A DNA stretch of 64,000 bases from Candidatus Cloacimonetes bacterium HGW-Cloacimonetes-3 (GTDB taxonomy: Bacteria > Cloacimonadota > Cloacimonadia > Cloacimonadales > Cloacimonadaceae). This document shows positions 43,097 to 54,346 of the stretch, piece by piece; the first letter of the stretch is position 1, and every line of letters starts with the position of its first letter. A program made the position numbers and the translations under genes. A model generated the notes under the pieces. It did no database searches. It worked only from the letters and a program-made list of their open reading frames with translations, and had not been told where the DNA came from. The stretch is from assembly GCA_002840645.1 (NCBI GenBank), contig PHBO01000002.1:62001-126000 (forward strand). The letters are read 5' to 3'.

Positions 43097-45025
43097 ATGA
43101 TGATGAATAAAACAAGGATTATCTTACTCGTAACAATGTTGCTGCTTGTTTGCACAGCTTCATTCGCAGCCTTGGGGCTTAAGGGTGAGCGTTATGCTAT
43201 TAGCGGCACAGAATACTATCAACGTGGTGACTATCGCTCTGCGATAAAGGATTTCCTGGCGGCAAATGCTGCTGCGGAAGGGAGCCGTCCCGAATACCTG
43301 TTCTGGTTGGGAAAGCTTCATATAGCTGTATCGGACACTTCCCAAGCTCTGGATTGGTTCGCTAAATATCTTTCGACCAATGACCAGCAAAACAAACAGG
43401 AAGCCCTGGATTACATCCGCATCCTCAATCGCCAGGAAAGTATATTCGATCAAATCACCTGGAGAAGTATGCCTTCCTATCTCAGCAGCCGTAATTCTGA
43501 TTATGGTTCTCTGCTTACTCCGGATAAAAAGTATCTGTGGTTTACCTCTCTTGCGCCTACTCGTTTTGACAAAGAGAACATCTGGCGTGCAGAGAAGCTT
43601 GCTACCGGTTGGGGGCGTCCTTACCCTGTTGATGAACTCAATACGGATAAAAACGAAGCCATTGGTTCATTTTCCACAGATGGCAAGACAGCCTACATCT
43701 TTGGAAACTTCCGCCATAACCAAGTGGACGGGGATATTTACTATTCCACATATAGTGGCAAGTGGCAGAACCCGATTGCTATAGATGCGGTGAATTCTCC
43801 CCAGGTGGAAGCTCATCCCATGGTATGGCGAGATTCACTGATGTTCTTCTCTTCTTCCAGAGAGGGAGGCTACGGTGAGTTTGATATTTACTTAAGCATA
43901 AAGAAAGATGGTATATGGGGCGAACCAATGAACCTCGGTTCCCAGATAAACACTACCGGTAGCGAACAGACTCCTTTTCTGGATTCTGATGGTCGCACCC
44001 TGTTTTTCGCTTCTGATGCCCATCCCGGCTTTGGCGGTTTTGATATCTTCAGAGCAGTTAGAATAGGTAAAGGTTGGCAGAACTGGAGTGATCCGGATAA
44101 TCTTGGTATTCCTGTGAATACCATCCGCAACGACAGGCATTTTTTCAAGATTGAGAATAGCAACGAAGCTCTGGTTAGTTCAGACCGTAAAGCCGATGGC
44201 TTCGAAAAAATGTATGCCCTCAATCTTACTTTCACCATTCCTGCTTCCTATATCCTCACAGACCCTGCGACCGGTGAGAAAACTGTTGTTACTGTGGGTG
44301 CAGACGGGGATGTAATTCTCGGTCCTACTGGCGAAGTAGTGGCAGTGGTTACCGATACAGGTGATATTGTTACTCCTGATGAAAAAATCGAAGCTCCCGT
44401 TGTTGTAATCCCGAACTATTTCAATGTATTCGGAAGGCTCACCGATGAGAACGCTAAACCGCTGAATGCCGATATTGAATTCAGCACCGTAATCAATGGT
44501 AAAACCTTCAAAGATGTAGTTACAACCGATGATAAAGGCTACTACAACCTCAAGCTGCCTATGTCCGACAAGTATCATGTTATTGCTAATGCCGAGGGCT
44601 ATATGCTACATGCTGAGGATATTAGCGTACCTCAGGATGGCAGTCCTGTTTCGTTGAATATCGCACTTGAGAAGTTGGAAGTGAAGAAGGTATTTGTATT
44701 CCAGAATATCCTCTTCGATTTTGATAAAGCGGTGATTAAACCTGAATCCTTTGCCATCGTAGATGAGATCGTGGTTACCATGCTTTCCAATCCGGAAATC
44801 AAAATCGAAATCTCCGGTCATACCTGTAACATGGGTAAAGAAGAGTATAACTTAGGTCTATCCAAACTCCGTGCGCAAGCAGTGGTGGATTATCTTGTAT
44901 CCAAGGGTGTGGAAACCGGACGCTTGACTTTTGACGGCTTCGGCGAATCTAAACCTTTGAATGATAACAAGACCATTGCCAAACGCCAGCAAAACCGACG
45001 CGTGGAAGTGAAGGTAATGGAGTAA
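43097..45025 (+). CDS. PorE-like OmpA-family lipoprotein/periplasmic protein (TPR, PD40 propeller, CRD, OmpA)
   Basis: A 642-residue exported protein (signal IILLVTMLLLVCTASFAA). It carries TPR-like helices (residues ~25-110, YYQRGDYRSAIKDFLAANAA), a PD40/WD40-like propeller (~125-380, LMFFSSSREGGYGEFDIY, LFFASDAHPGFGGFDIF), a linker, and a carboxypeptidase-regulatory-like domain (~435-525, NVFGRLTDENAKPLNADIEF). An OmpA C-terminal peptidoglycan-binding domain (~535-640, ILFDFDKAVIKPES, ISGHTCNMGKEEYN, NRRVEVKV) ends the chain. This order matches PorE of Porphyromonas, the type IX component that anchors the ring to peptidoglycan. There is no lipobox Cys at the signal end, unlike PorE relatives that are lipoproteins. 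ATG 43103 has the best ribosome-site spacing (GGAG at 43093); 43097 is the first. It is followed by a strong terminator. Confidence 0.85.
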   Translation: MMMNKTRIILLVTMLLLVCTASFAALGLKGERYAISGTEYYQRGDYRSAIKDFLAANAAAEGSRPEYLFWLGKLHIAVSDTSQALDWFAKYLSTNDQQNKQEALDYIRILNRQESIFDQITWRSMPSYLSSRNSDYGSLLTPDKKYLWFTSLAPTRFDKENIWRAEKLATGWGRPYPVDELNTDKNEAIGSFSTDGKTAYIFGNFRHNQVDGDIYYSTYSGKWQNPIAIDAVNSPQVEAHPMVWRDSLMFFSSSREGGYGEFDIYLSIKKDGIWGEPMNLGSQINTTGSEQTPFLDSDGRTLFFASDAHPGFGGFDIFRAVRIGKGWQNWSDPDNLGIPVNTIRNDRHFFKIENSNEALVSSDRKADGFEKMYALNLTFTIPASYILTDPATGEKTVVTVGADGDVILGPTGEVVAVVTDTGDIVTPDEKIEAPVVVIPNYFNVFGRLTDENAKPLNADIEFSTVINGKTFKDVVTTDDKGYYNLKLPMSDKYHVIANAEGYMLHAEDISVPQDGSPVSLNIALEKLEVKKVFVFQNILFDFDKAVIKPESFAIVDEIVVTMLSNPEIKIEISGHTCNMGKEEYNLGLSKLRAQAVVDYLVSKGVETGRLTFDGFGESKPLNDNKTIAKRQQNRRVEVKVME

Positions 45026-45052
45026 CATTCTAATATAAACAGCAAATCAGTT

Positions 45053-45087
45053 ACGGGCTTACCATAAATGGTGAGCCCGTTTTCTTT
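45053..45087 (+). terminator. Rho-independent terminator after the PorE-like gene
   Basis: 12-bp arms ACGGGCTTACCA / TGGTGAGCCCGT (one T-G pair) with loop TAAA, followed by TTTCTTT. It ends the giant protein-PorV-PorE transcript. Confidence 0.9.
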
Positions 45088-45106
45088 GTGTTTCTGAAAC
45101 AAGCCT

Positions 45107-45197
45107 CTTCCTTGCTCCAATTACTTATGCATTACGCATGATTTACGGATGGGATGCGTATTTCATCCGTAATGCTACCCCAATTGCAGCAAGGAAG
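45107..45197. repeat. Palindromic intergenic element, family 2, copy A
   Basis: Outer arms CTTCCTTGCT / AGCAAGGAAG (45107-45116, 45188-45197) enclose an inner hairpin TTACGGATG / CATCCGTAA (45143-45151, 45164-45172). The inner ~50 bases match the reverse complement of the element at 50638-50734 almost base for base. Confidence 0.82.
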
Positions 45198-45437
45198 CTG
45201 AAACTAAAGCCCGGCAGAAAAAAGGGCAGAAAAACAAGAGCAAGAAGCAACTTTTATGGCGAACCGTAACAGCTTGTTAAACAATAACATAGAAACGTAA
45301 AATAAATCAAGAAAGTTCTTGACAGTAACTTCATATCATATAGTGTGGCAACAAGATAAGGATGTTTCACAGTGTAAGGAAATCATGCGTGATTGATATC
45401 CCTGTCTGTTAAGCTGTAAAACTATAGGAGACAATAG

Positions 45438-47339
<1,902 letters not shown>

Positions 47340-47353
47340 GGAGCTTTGAATAA

Positions 47354-49966
47354 ATGTCTGATAATACTAAAATAATCCCCATCCAGATTGAAGAGCAGCT
47401 TAAACAAGCTTATCTGGATTACTCTATGAGCGTTATTGTGGCTCGTGCCTTGCCCGATATCCGGGATGGCTTGAAGCCCTCGCAACGGCGCATTATTTAT
47501 GCAATGCATGAACTGAATCTAAGTCCCGGCGGTCATTTCCGTAAGTGCGCCAAAATAGCCGGTGATACCAGCGGTAACTATCATCCCCACGGTGAGCAGG
47601 TTGTATATCCAACGCTTGTGCGTTTGGCACAGCCCTGGAATATGCGTTATCAGCTTATTGATGGTCAGGGAAACTTCGGTTCCCAGGATGGTGATCCACC
47701 AGCGGCCATGCGTTATACAGAAGCGCGGATGCAGAAAATCACCATGGAAATGCTTTCCGAATTGGAAAAAGACACCGTAGATTACAAGAATAACTACGAT
47801 GAAACCAGACGCGAGCCTGTTGTTTTTCCTGCCCGCACCCCAAACCTGTTAATAAACGGCTCGTCAGGTATTGCCGTGGGTATGGCTACCAATATGCCTC
47901 CCCACAACATTGGTGAAATCTGTGATGCTATGATTGCCTTGATAGACAATCCTGAGCTGGAGCCATTACAGTTGCTGGATTACGTTAAAGGACCTGATTT
48001 CCCCATGGGCGGTTATGTCCTGGGCGCAGATGGTATTCACGATTACTTTGAAACCGGACGCGGACGTCTTATCCTGCGGGGTGAGACGGAAATGATAACC
48101 TTACCCAATGATACCGAGCAGATTATTGTTCGTTCCATTCCCTATCAGGTTACCACATCCCTGTTAATCGAGCGTCTTGTGGAGCTGGTGAAAGAAAAGA
48201 AGATTGAAGGCATCAGTGATATCAGGGACGAATCCGGGCGTGATGGCATGCGTTTGGTGATTGTGGTCAAACGCAATCATGATGCACAGGTTGTTCGCAA
48301 TCTTATCTACAAATACACTCAGCTTCAAACCACCTTCGGCGTTATCAACCTCTGCCTGATAGACGGCGTGCCGCAGGTTGTTAACATGAAAGATATGCTG
48401 CACAACTTCATCGAATTCCGCCATGATGTTATCTTGCGTCGAACCCAGTTTGAGCTTCGTAATGCTAAGGATCGTCTTCATATCCTTGAAGGCTATCGCA
48501 TTGCGCTTGATCATTTGGATGAAGTTATCGCCACTATTCGTGCGTCACAGACTCCTCCTGAAGCCAATACAGCCTTGCAGGAGAAGTTCGGGCTTAGCGA
48601 AATCCAGGCGAAAGCGATTCTGGAGATGCGTTTACAAAGGCTTACCGGGCTGGAAAGAGACAAGATTGAAAGCGAATATAACGAGCTGCTTTTAACCATT
48701 GCCCGTTTAACCGAGTTAGTGGAGAACCGTGAATTGCGCATGAACCTGATTAAAGAAGAAACCACAGAGATTCGTAATAAATTTGCTGATAAACGCCGGA
48801 CAACTATTATCCAGGCACCTGCCGGAAGCTTCAATATGGAAGATTTGATCGCAGATGAACTGGTGGTGGTCACTATTTCTCACGATGGCTATGTAAAGCG
48901 CCTCCCTGTAGATACATATAAAGTTCAGGGGCGTGGGGGAAAGGGACTCTCTGCTTCCAACCTGAAGCAGGATGACTTTATCCAATATCTTTTCGTGGCA
49001 AGCACTCACTCTTATATCCTGCTATTCACAGATCATGGTATGTGCCACTGGATAAAGGTGTTCGAGCTTCCCGAAGCAAGCCGAACCGCCCGTGGTAAAG
49101 CGATAGTGAACCTGATTAAATTCTCCGAAGGGGAAAAAATCAAGGCACTTGTAACGCTCAAGAACTTCCATCCGGAACAGACAATCATCATGTGCACCCG
49201 TTTGGGTCTGGTAAAAAAGACCCCGCTGACTGCATTCTCCCGTCCGCGTGCAAATGGCATCAAAGCTATTAAACTGATGGATAATGATGAACTGATCGAT
49301 GCCCGTATCTCCGATGTGGGCGACAACATCCTACTGGCAACCCGAAATGGTTATTGCAACCGTTTCAACGAGAGCGATATACGGGCTATGGGGCGCTTCA
49401 CCAGAGGCGTGCGTGGGCTTAGGCTGCGAGATGATGATGTGGTGATATCCATGACCCTTGCCTCCACTGCAGATATGTTGGAAAATGGCGAACCTAATTC
49501 CTCCAGCCTGCTTGCTGTAAGCGAAAACGGCTTTGGAAAGCGCAGTCCCATTTCCCACTACACGCCCACCAAGCGCGGTTCTAAAGGCGTTATCACGCTA
49601 AAAACCACCAAGCGTAACGGGCACTTATCCGCTTTGATGCTGGTGCGTGATGAGGACGACCTGATGATTATCACGCAGGAAGGCATGATTATTCGCCAGA
49701 AAGTGAGCGAGATTTCGCAAGTTAGCCGCAATACACAAGGGGTTCGCCTTATAAATCTAACTGCTGACGATCTTGTACGGGATATCTCCATTGTTCCTGC
49801 CGAGCCGGATGATGAAACTCTGGATAAAGAGGTGGAAACCCTTCTGTTAAAACCAACCCCAAATCTTACCGATTTGAAGGAAGCAGAGGATATGCCTGAA
49901 ACCGATGTTGAAGATGATGTTAGTGAAGAAGATACCACCGATGATACAGGTGAAGACGAAGAATAA
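47354..49966 (+). CDS. gyrA: DNA gyrase subunit A
   Basis: The 870-residue DNA-cleaving subunit. The N-terminal winged helix and tower carry catalytic Tyr121 in AMRYTEARM. The quinolone-determining stretch reads YHPHGEQVVYP, where E. coli reads HGDSAVYD. The C-terminal beta-pinwheel has a near-canonical GyrA box, VQGRGGKG (usual QRRGGKG). The tail is strongly acidic (EDDVSEEDTTDDTGEDEE). The GyrA box plus gyrB linkage identifies gyrase rather than topoisomerase IV. The ribosome site AAGGAG overlaps the end of gyrB. Residues equivalent to E. coli Ser83 and Asp87 are Gln82 and Pro86. Confidence 0.96.
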   Translation: MSDNTKIIPIQIEEQLKQAYLDYSMSVIVARALPDIRDGLKPSQRRIIYAMHELNLSPGGHFRKCAKIAGDTSGNYHPHGEQVVYPTLVRLAQPWNMRYQLIDGQGNFGSQDGDPPAAMRYTEARMQKITMEMLSELEKDTVDYKNNYDETRREPVVFPARTPNLLINGSSGIAVGMATNMPPHNIGEICDAMIALIDNPELEPLQLLDYVKGPDFPMGGYVLGADGIHDYFETGRGRLILRGETEMITLPNDTEQIIVRSIPYQVTTSLLIERLVELVKEKKIEGISDIRDESGRDGMRLVIVVKRNHDAQVVRNLIYKYTQLQTTFGVINLCLIDGVPQVVNMKDMLHNFIEFRHDVILRRTQFELRNAKDRLHILEGYRIALDHLDEVIATIRASQTPPEANTALQEKFGLSEIQAKAILEMRLQRLTGLERDKIESEYNELLLTIARLTELVENRELRMNLIKEETTEIRNKFADKRRTTIIQAPAGSFNMEDLIADELVVVTISHDGYVKRLPVDTYKVQGRGGKGLSASNLKQDDFIQYLFVASTHSYILLFTDHGMCHWIKVFELPEASRTARGKAIVNLIKFSEGEKIKALVTLKNFHPEQTIIMCTRLGLVKKTPLTAFSRPRANGIKAIKLMDNDELIDARISDVGDNILLATRNGYCNRFNESDIRAMGRFTRGVRGLRLRDDDVVISMTLASTADMLENGEPNSSSLLAVSENGFGKRSPISHYTPTKRGSKGVITLKTTKRNGHLSALMLVRDEDDLMIITQEGMIIRQKVSEISQVSRNTQGVRLINLTADDLVRDISIVPAEPDDETLDKEVETLLLKPTPNLTDLKEAEDMPETDVEDDVSEEDTTDDTGEDEE

Positions 49967-49970
49967 AGCA

Positions 49971-50591
49971 ATGGGATGGAGCATTTTACCGCTCCTTTTC
50001 AGCCGGATTAGATTTCGGCTTCCACATATAGTGAGCTTAATACTCCCGGCAGCAGTTATCCTGCTGTCGGGAGCTTGCTCTGTAAAATACTATTTGCCAA
50101 GCCCCGGAGTGCCGGCAGAAAACCGCTTTGCTATTGTTAAAGCAGATTCCTTGGTACTTGCCATCCGACCTCAAAACTATGTAGGAAACAATCAGCAGCT
50201 TAATAACCGCTTCTTTTCCATACTGATTCGGGTAAAAAACAATGGCTTTGCCAAACGACGAATTGAGCCCGGTTCTTTCAGCATTCTGGTAAATGAACGG
50301 CAGTACGATCATATCCCGTTGGACTACCTGCTTGCCGATTTAAGGCAGGCATCGCTGCTTAGTAACTACCAGGATCCCTTTGCCTTGGCTGATGATCAAA
50401 CCTACATAAAGGAAGATAGCAGACAGCAGGAATTGTATTACGAACTTATTGCCAATAGTTTCAGTTTTGGCGAGATACTCCCCGGGGCTATCAAAGAAGG
50501 CTACTTATTTTATAACAATAAGATAGATTCTGCTGATGGCTTTACTGTAGATGTGTTAGGGAACTCCACCGGATTCATTAAAAGCAAGTAA
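49971..50591 (+). CDS. Putative lipoprotein of unknown function
   Basis: A 206-residue protein with an unusually long basic N-region (PLLFSRIRFRLPHIVSL) before the hydrophobic core and a lipobox, LLSGACS, with predicted lipidated Cys near residue 36. The mature part is beta-rich (LVLAIRPQNYVGNNQQLNNR, FSILIRVKNNGF) and ends at FIKSK. This suggests an Ig-like periplasmic domain, but I do not recognise a family. The start ATG 49971 lies 4 bases after the gyrA stop. An in-frame upstream ATG would overlap gyrA and add no signal-like sequence, so I reject it. Confidence 0.75.
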   Translation: MGWSILPLLFSRIRFRLPHIVSLILPAAVILLSGACSVKYYLPSPGVPAENRFAIVKADSLVLAIRPQNYVGNNQQLNNRFFSILIRVKNNGFAKRRIEPGSFSILVNERQYDHIPLDYLLADLRQASLLSNYQDPFALADDQTYIKEDSRQQELYYELIANSFSFGEILPGAIKEGYLFYNNKIDSADGFTVDVLGNSTGFIKSK

Positions 50592-50637
50592 AGTTAGCTT
50601 ATACCCTCGATTGTAACACCCCAGCTTCAATCAAGCT

Positions 50638-50734
50638 TGTTCCTTGCTGAAATTACGGTAGTATTACGGATGAAATACGCATCTCATCCGTAATTCATGC
50701 GTAATTGATCCGCATTTCTTGCAAGAGGAAAGCC
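50638..50734. repeat. Palindromic intergenic element, family 2, copy B
   Basis: Inner hairpin ATTACGGATGA / TCATCCGTAAT (50663-50673, 50684-50694), 11 bp perfect. Outer arms CTTGCTGAAAT / ATTTCTTGCAAG pair imperfectly. It is the near-exact reverse complement of the core at 45107-45197 and lies between the convergent lipoprotein and SBBP genes. Confidence 0.82.
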
Positions 50735-50771
50735 TGAAAAGTCTATAAAGCTAACAGCAGCAAAGGGATAT

Positions 50772-52406
50772 CTATCTATAGGCTTTTACTGTGTAGAAAC
50801 GAATATCATCAATCAAGTCTGCACCGAGCAAATCGAAGTTTGTTCCTTCACACTGCCCCAAGTATTGGAAATCCGCTGTTACCGGAGTGGGGCTGTAATA
50901 CACTTTATAACCGCTGATGCTTATGGGTGTGCCGATTTCCGAGAAGTTCACCGCATCCCAGCTTAAGCGCAATCCTGAGCCAATCTTCTCAATGTGAAAG
51001 TTTTGCGGTGCGGCAGGTGTTTCTGCATCCACTTCGCTAAACAATATGGCAAAGATATCCTTTAAGCCGCTGTTGGTGGGTGTATTGCCGAGGAAATTGG
51101 GATTGCCTGCGTTATAATAGCCGATGCAAAGCACTTGTCCAGCGGTATTGCCGCAAATGCTATTGGCAATATCTGCTCCTGTACCCCCAAAAGATTGTGC
51201 CCATAGTATATTCCCATTGGTGTCTATCTTGATGACAAAGCCATCAGAGCTACCGGCACTGGTAAGCGTTCCGAAAGAGTTTGTGTAGCTACCCGCCAAA
51301 AATAAATCTGAGTTTGCATCGACATACGAAGAGAAACACCTGTTATAGTTTGAGACGGCACCCATGCTTTTTAACCATAAGTAATTGCCGGTGAGGCTCA
51401 ACTTTGCTGAAAATATGGCATATCCCACATTGGGTAGCGTGGGCATAGATGCATCGAAGCTGACCGCATTAGAATACCTGCCACTGATGTAGATGCCACT
51501 GCTGTCAGCCGCAATTGTGTCTCCTTCTTGCGTTCCTGTGCCTTCGCTGCTTTTTGCCCACACGGGAGCAAGGGAAGAGTTTAGCAAACAAAGATATGCT
51601 TCCTTGCCAACCTTGTTCAGTATGGTGGAGCCGAAAGCGATTGAACCTGTATATGAACCGATGAATGCAAATGATCCGTCAGGTGCTGCACAGATGGAAT
51701 TTGCTGTATCAGTAGAGATTGCTCCAAAAGTGGTAAGCAGGATGCGGGAACCATCAGTTGAGCTTAGCTTGGCGATGAAGATATCTGTGCTTCCTGCGCT
51801 GGTAACATATATGCCGAACAAATCAGCATAGCCAGAGAAGTCGCCACATAACACAGGGTTACCATCTGTGGCGAGGCAGATACTGTTTGCAGTGTCATCC
51901 ACTCCGCTGCCTCCGGCTTGCTTTGCCCATACAAAATCACCGGCTGCATTCACCTTGGCAACAAAGATATCATCGTTATTAGGTGAGCTTAGTGAACTTG
52001 CGCTTGGAATGCTAAACCCCAACTTATTCTTGAACTTACCACAGATATAAACGTTGCCGGATTCATCTGCACAGATGGAATTCAGATACGCTACGCAGCG
52101 GTTTCCGCCAGAACCAACGCTTTGCTTTGCCCATGAGAACTGCCCTGTAGAACTGAATTTAGCTACAAAAATGGAAGTATGGTCATTAGTTAGGACTACT
52201 GAATTCAGAGTTTGACTACCGATGGTAAGAGTACCGGTAAAGTTGCCGGCTACGTAGAAGTTACCGGCACTATCAAAACATGAAGCTGTTGCTTCATCAT
52301 TGCCCGAACCGCCATAAGTTGCAAACCAATTTGTAGAAAGATCAGCCGCAAGACTTAAACACAGAGATAAACAAAACAAAACACAAAAAAACCTAAGGGC
52401 AAGCAT
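50772..52406 (-). CDS. Secreted SBBP-repeat beta-propeller protein
   Basis: A 544-residue secreted protein. Signal peptide (RFFCVLFCLSLCLSLAA) then eight or so SBBP-type repeats of ~50-55 residues (WFATYGGSGNDEATAS, FVWAKQAGGSGVDDTANS, ILWAQSFGGTGADIANSI and similar), the 'beta-propeller repeat' family. The last ~90 residues are an FN3 domain (PQNFHIEKIGSGLRLSWDAV, ISGYKVYYSP). There is no Por-type sorting tail. It is the last gene of the minus-strand envelope cluster, 24 bases after the LVIVD-propeller gene. The function is presumably binding or structural, and unknown. Confidence 0.82.
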   Translation of the reverse strand: MLALRFFCVLFCLSLCLSLAADLSTNWFATYGGSGNDEATASCFDSAGNFYVAGNFTGTLTIGSQTLNSVVLTNDHTSIFVAKFSSTGQFSWAKQSVGSGGNRCVAYLNSICADESGNVYICGKFKNKLGFSIPSASSLSSPNNDDIFVAKVNAAGDFVWAKQAGGSGVDDTANSICLATDGNPVLCGDFSGYADLFGIYVTSAGSTDIFIAKLSSTDGSRILLTTFGAISTDTANSICAAPDGSFAFIGSYTGSIAFGSTILNKVGKEAYLCLLNSSLAPVWAKSSEGTGTQEGDTIAADSSGIYISGRYSNAVSFDASMPTLPNVGYAIFSAKLSLTGNYLWLKSMGAVSNYNRCFSSYVDANSDLFLAGSYTNSFGTLTSAGSSDGFVIKIDTNGNILWAQSFGGTGADIANSICGNTAGQVLCIGYYNAGNPNFLGNTPTNSGLKDIFAILFSEVDAETPAAPQNFHIEKIGSGLRLSWDAVNFSEIGTPISISGYKVYYSPTPVTADFQYLGQCEGTNFDLLGADLIDDIRFYTVKAYR

Positions 52407-52430
52407 AAGAAACTCCTTAATGACATTTAT

Positions 52431-53363
52431 TTATCTATATTCGTATATCATCCATCCGTCTTTGCCAAGTGCAAGAAAGATATAGTCATTTGCCAGATCG
52501 AGATCATAGACTGTATAGTTCGTGCTTATGGTGTTTACATCCTTGATTTTAAAAGGATTGGCGATGTCCAGAATCTTTACCCCTCCGCGCCCAACCGCCA
52601 AGTAAAGAAGGTTATCTTTAACTTGTAAATCAGCAATCTCGTTGGCAAGGCGGAATTGGTTAATAAGAGAGGGGTTCTCTGGGTTGTTGATATTAAAGGC
52701 GAGGAGGTTTTTGCCTGCACCAACCCATAGGGTGTTACCGTTTTTTACCAAGCAGGTTGCATCGGCAATTTGATAGTTGGTGGCGATGGAGCGGGGGTTG
52801 ATTTGGTCGCTAATATCCACTGCCACAAGACCAAAATCATTTAGCGCAAAGATATAAGGATAGGTGGCGACAAAATCACGGATACCCCATTTCTCGGAGA
52901 AAGTAGCAATGATGTCTCGCATGCTGCCACTGCCGATATTCACGATGTCTATGCCTTTAAAACGGTCTGCCACATATAAGGTTGCGCCCTCGCGGGTTAA
53001 TTTATCGCCAATAACCGTAGCGGGAAAGAATATCTTTCCACTTGTGGCAAGGGTGTCTATGGGGATAATCTGGTTAGTGGGTTCGCGGGAAGCAACGTAG
53101 AGGTAATTTCCGGTATGGATTTCCATATCCTCTATTGTGAATGGTGAAAAAAATCCTGCTTCAATTCTGGGTTGCCAGGCATTGAAGATGGAGAAAACAA
53201 GGATTTTGTTCTGGTTGCGTATGTATACAAGGTTGTTATCCTGAATAATTGAGAAAGCCTGTACATTTTTTACATGTGTGAGAGGATATAGGAAGCGGTT
53301 TTCGGCTGAGAAAGCTGAACATGACAAGTTTAGCATCAACAGACAGATTAGTATATGTCTCAT
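52431..53363 (-). CDS. Secreted LVIVD-type beta-propeller protein
   Basis: A 310-residue protein with a signal peptide (ILICLLMLNLSCSAFSAE; the Cys may be lipidated, though the lipobox is poor). Six to seven ~40-residue blades follow, of the form NYLYVASREPTNQIIPID, ATLYVADRFKGIDIVNIGSG, LLYLAVGRGGVKILDIANP, which is the LVIVD repeat pattern. The start ATG overlaps the moxR stop (ATGA), so translation is coupled to the ATPase gene. The coupling of a MoxR ATPase to a propeller rather than to a DUF58/VWA partner is unusual. Confidence 0.8.
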   Translation of the reverse strand: MRHILICLLMLNLSCSAFSAENRFLYPLTHVKNVQAFSIIQDNNLVYIRNQNKILVFSIFNAWQPRIEAGFFSPFTIEDMEIHTGNYLYVASREPTNQIIPIDTLATSGKIFFPATVIGDKLTREGATLYVADRFKGIDIVNIGSGSMRDIIATFSEKWGIRDFVATYPYIFALNDFGLVAVDISDQINPRSIATNYQIADATCLVKNGNTLWVGAGKNLLAFNINNPENPSLINQFRLANEIADLQVKDNLLYLAVGRGGVKILDIANPFKIKDVNTISTNYTVYDLDLANDYIFLALGKDGWMIYEYR

Positions 53364-54346
53364 GGTACCTCCAAGAGCTTCCTGACTATTTGTTTGGAAT
53401 CAATCCCCTCAGCCTGAGCGGCAAAGGAGGGAAGAATACGGTGCTGGAGAACAATCTCGGCAGAGGCTTTTACATCTTCCTCGGCAGGGGTTAGGCGACC
53501 ATCCAGAGCAGCTCGTGCTTTCGCAGCCAATACAAGATACTGTGATGCACGCGGACCTGCTCCCCATGCTACCCATTGTTTGATGTCGGCAGATGCATCG
53601 GGAGAGTTGGGACGGGTACTTCTGGCAAGATTTACGGCATACTTCAAGACATGCTCGCTAACAGGAATGCTGCGGATTGCTTGTTGTAAGCTTATTATCT
53701 GCTGTGCTGTAAGCTGAGGCTTAATAACGGTATTCTCATTGCCGGTAGTGCTTTCTGCGATGATAAGCTCTTCAGCCAGGCTGGGGTAGTCTATATTTAT
53801 GTAAAACATAAAGCGGTCAAGCTGCGCTTCCGGGAGGGGATATGTCCCCTCTTGCTCGATAGGGTTCTGAGTTGCCATCACGATAAACGGTTTCGCCAGA
53901 GGGCGCGTAACTGTTCCGCTGGTAACAGCGTATTCCTGCATAGCCTGAAGCAAAGCAGCCTGTGTTTTTGGGGGAGTACGGTTTATCTCATCTGCCAGGA
54001 TGATGTTGGCAAAGATGGGTCCTTTGATATACTCAAAATGTTTATGATCTGTACCGGTTTCATTTACCAGTATGTCCGTTCCGGTAATATCGGAGGGCAT
54101 GAGGTCAGGAGTGAATTGGATACGGCTGAAAGACAGTGATAAAGCCTGTGCCAACGAGGAGATAAGTAGCGTTTTAGCAAGCCCTGGTACACCTTCCAGA
54201 AGGATATGACCATTGGCGAAGAGAGCAATCAGCACATCCTCCAGTACCTTATCCTGCCCTATTATGCTGCGGTGGATTTCGCTAAGGAGGGCATGTTTCA
54301 CGTTTCGGAGTTCGGCTATCTCGCTTATCAGATTCTGGTTAGTCAT
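53360..54346 (-). CDS. MoxR-family AAA+ ATPase
   Basis: A 328-residue AAA+ ATPase of the MoxR group (chaperone-like, usually acting with VWA-domain partners on metal-enzyme or envelope assembly). Walker A GVPGLAKTLL, Walker B ADEINRTPPKTQAALLQAMQ, sensor-1 Asn in ATQNPIEQEGTYPLPEAQ, the Arg finger in LDRF, and the C-terminal lid (GPRASQYLVLAAKARAAL) are all present. The usual partners (DUF58 and VWA genes) are absent. The neighbours are a flippase-like protein upstream (8-base overlap) and a beta-propeller gene downstream (4-base overlap). Confidence 0.93.
   Translation of the reverse strand: MTNQNLISEIAELRNVKHALLSEIHRSIIGQDKVLEDVLIALFANGHILLEGVPGLAKTLLISSLAQALSLSFSRIQFTPDLMPSDITGTDILVNETGTDHKHFEYIKGPIFANIILADEINRTPPKTQAALLQAMQEYAVTSGTVTRPLAKPFIVMATQNPIEQEGTYPLPEAQLDRFMFYINIDYPSLAEELIIAESTTGNENTVIKPQLTAQQIISLQQAIRSIPVSEHVLKYAVNLARSTRPNSPDASADIKQWVAWGAGPRASQYLVLAAKARAALDGRLTPAEEDVKASAEIVLQHRILPSFAAQAEGIDSKQIVRKLLEVP

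Noticed and set aside
45319-45344. TTGACA...TATAGT upstream of gyrB as a sigma-70 promoter
   Set aside because: The spacer is only 14 bases. It remains a weak candidate and is not listed as a feature.
49905-49970. Upstream start of the lipoprotein inside gyrA
   Set aside because: The extra residues are the gyrA tail read in another frame; a signal peptide begins only after ATG 49971.
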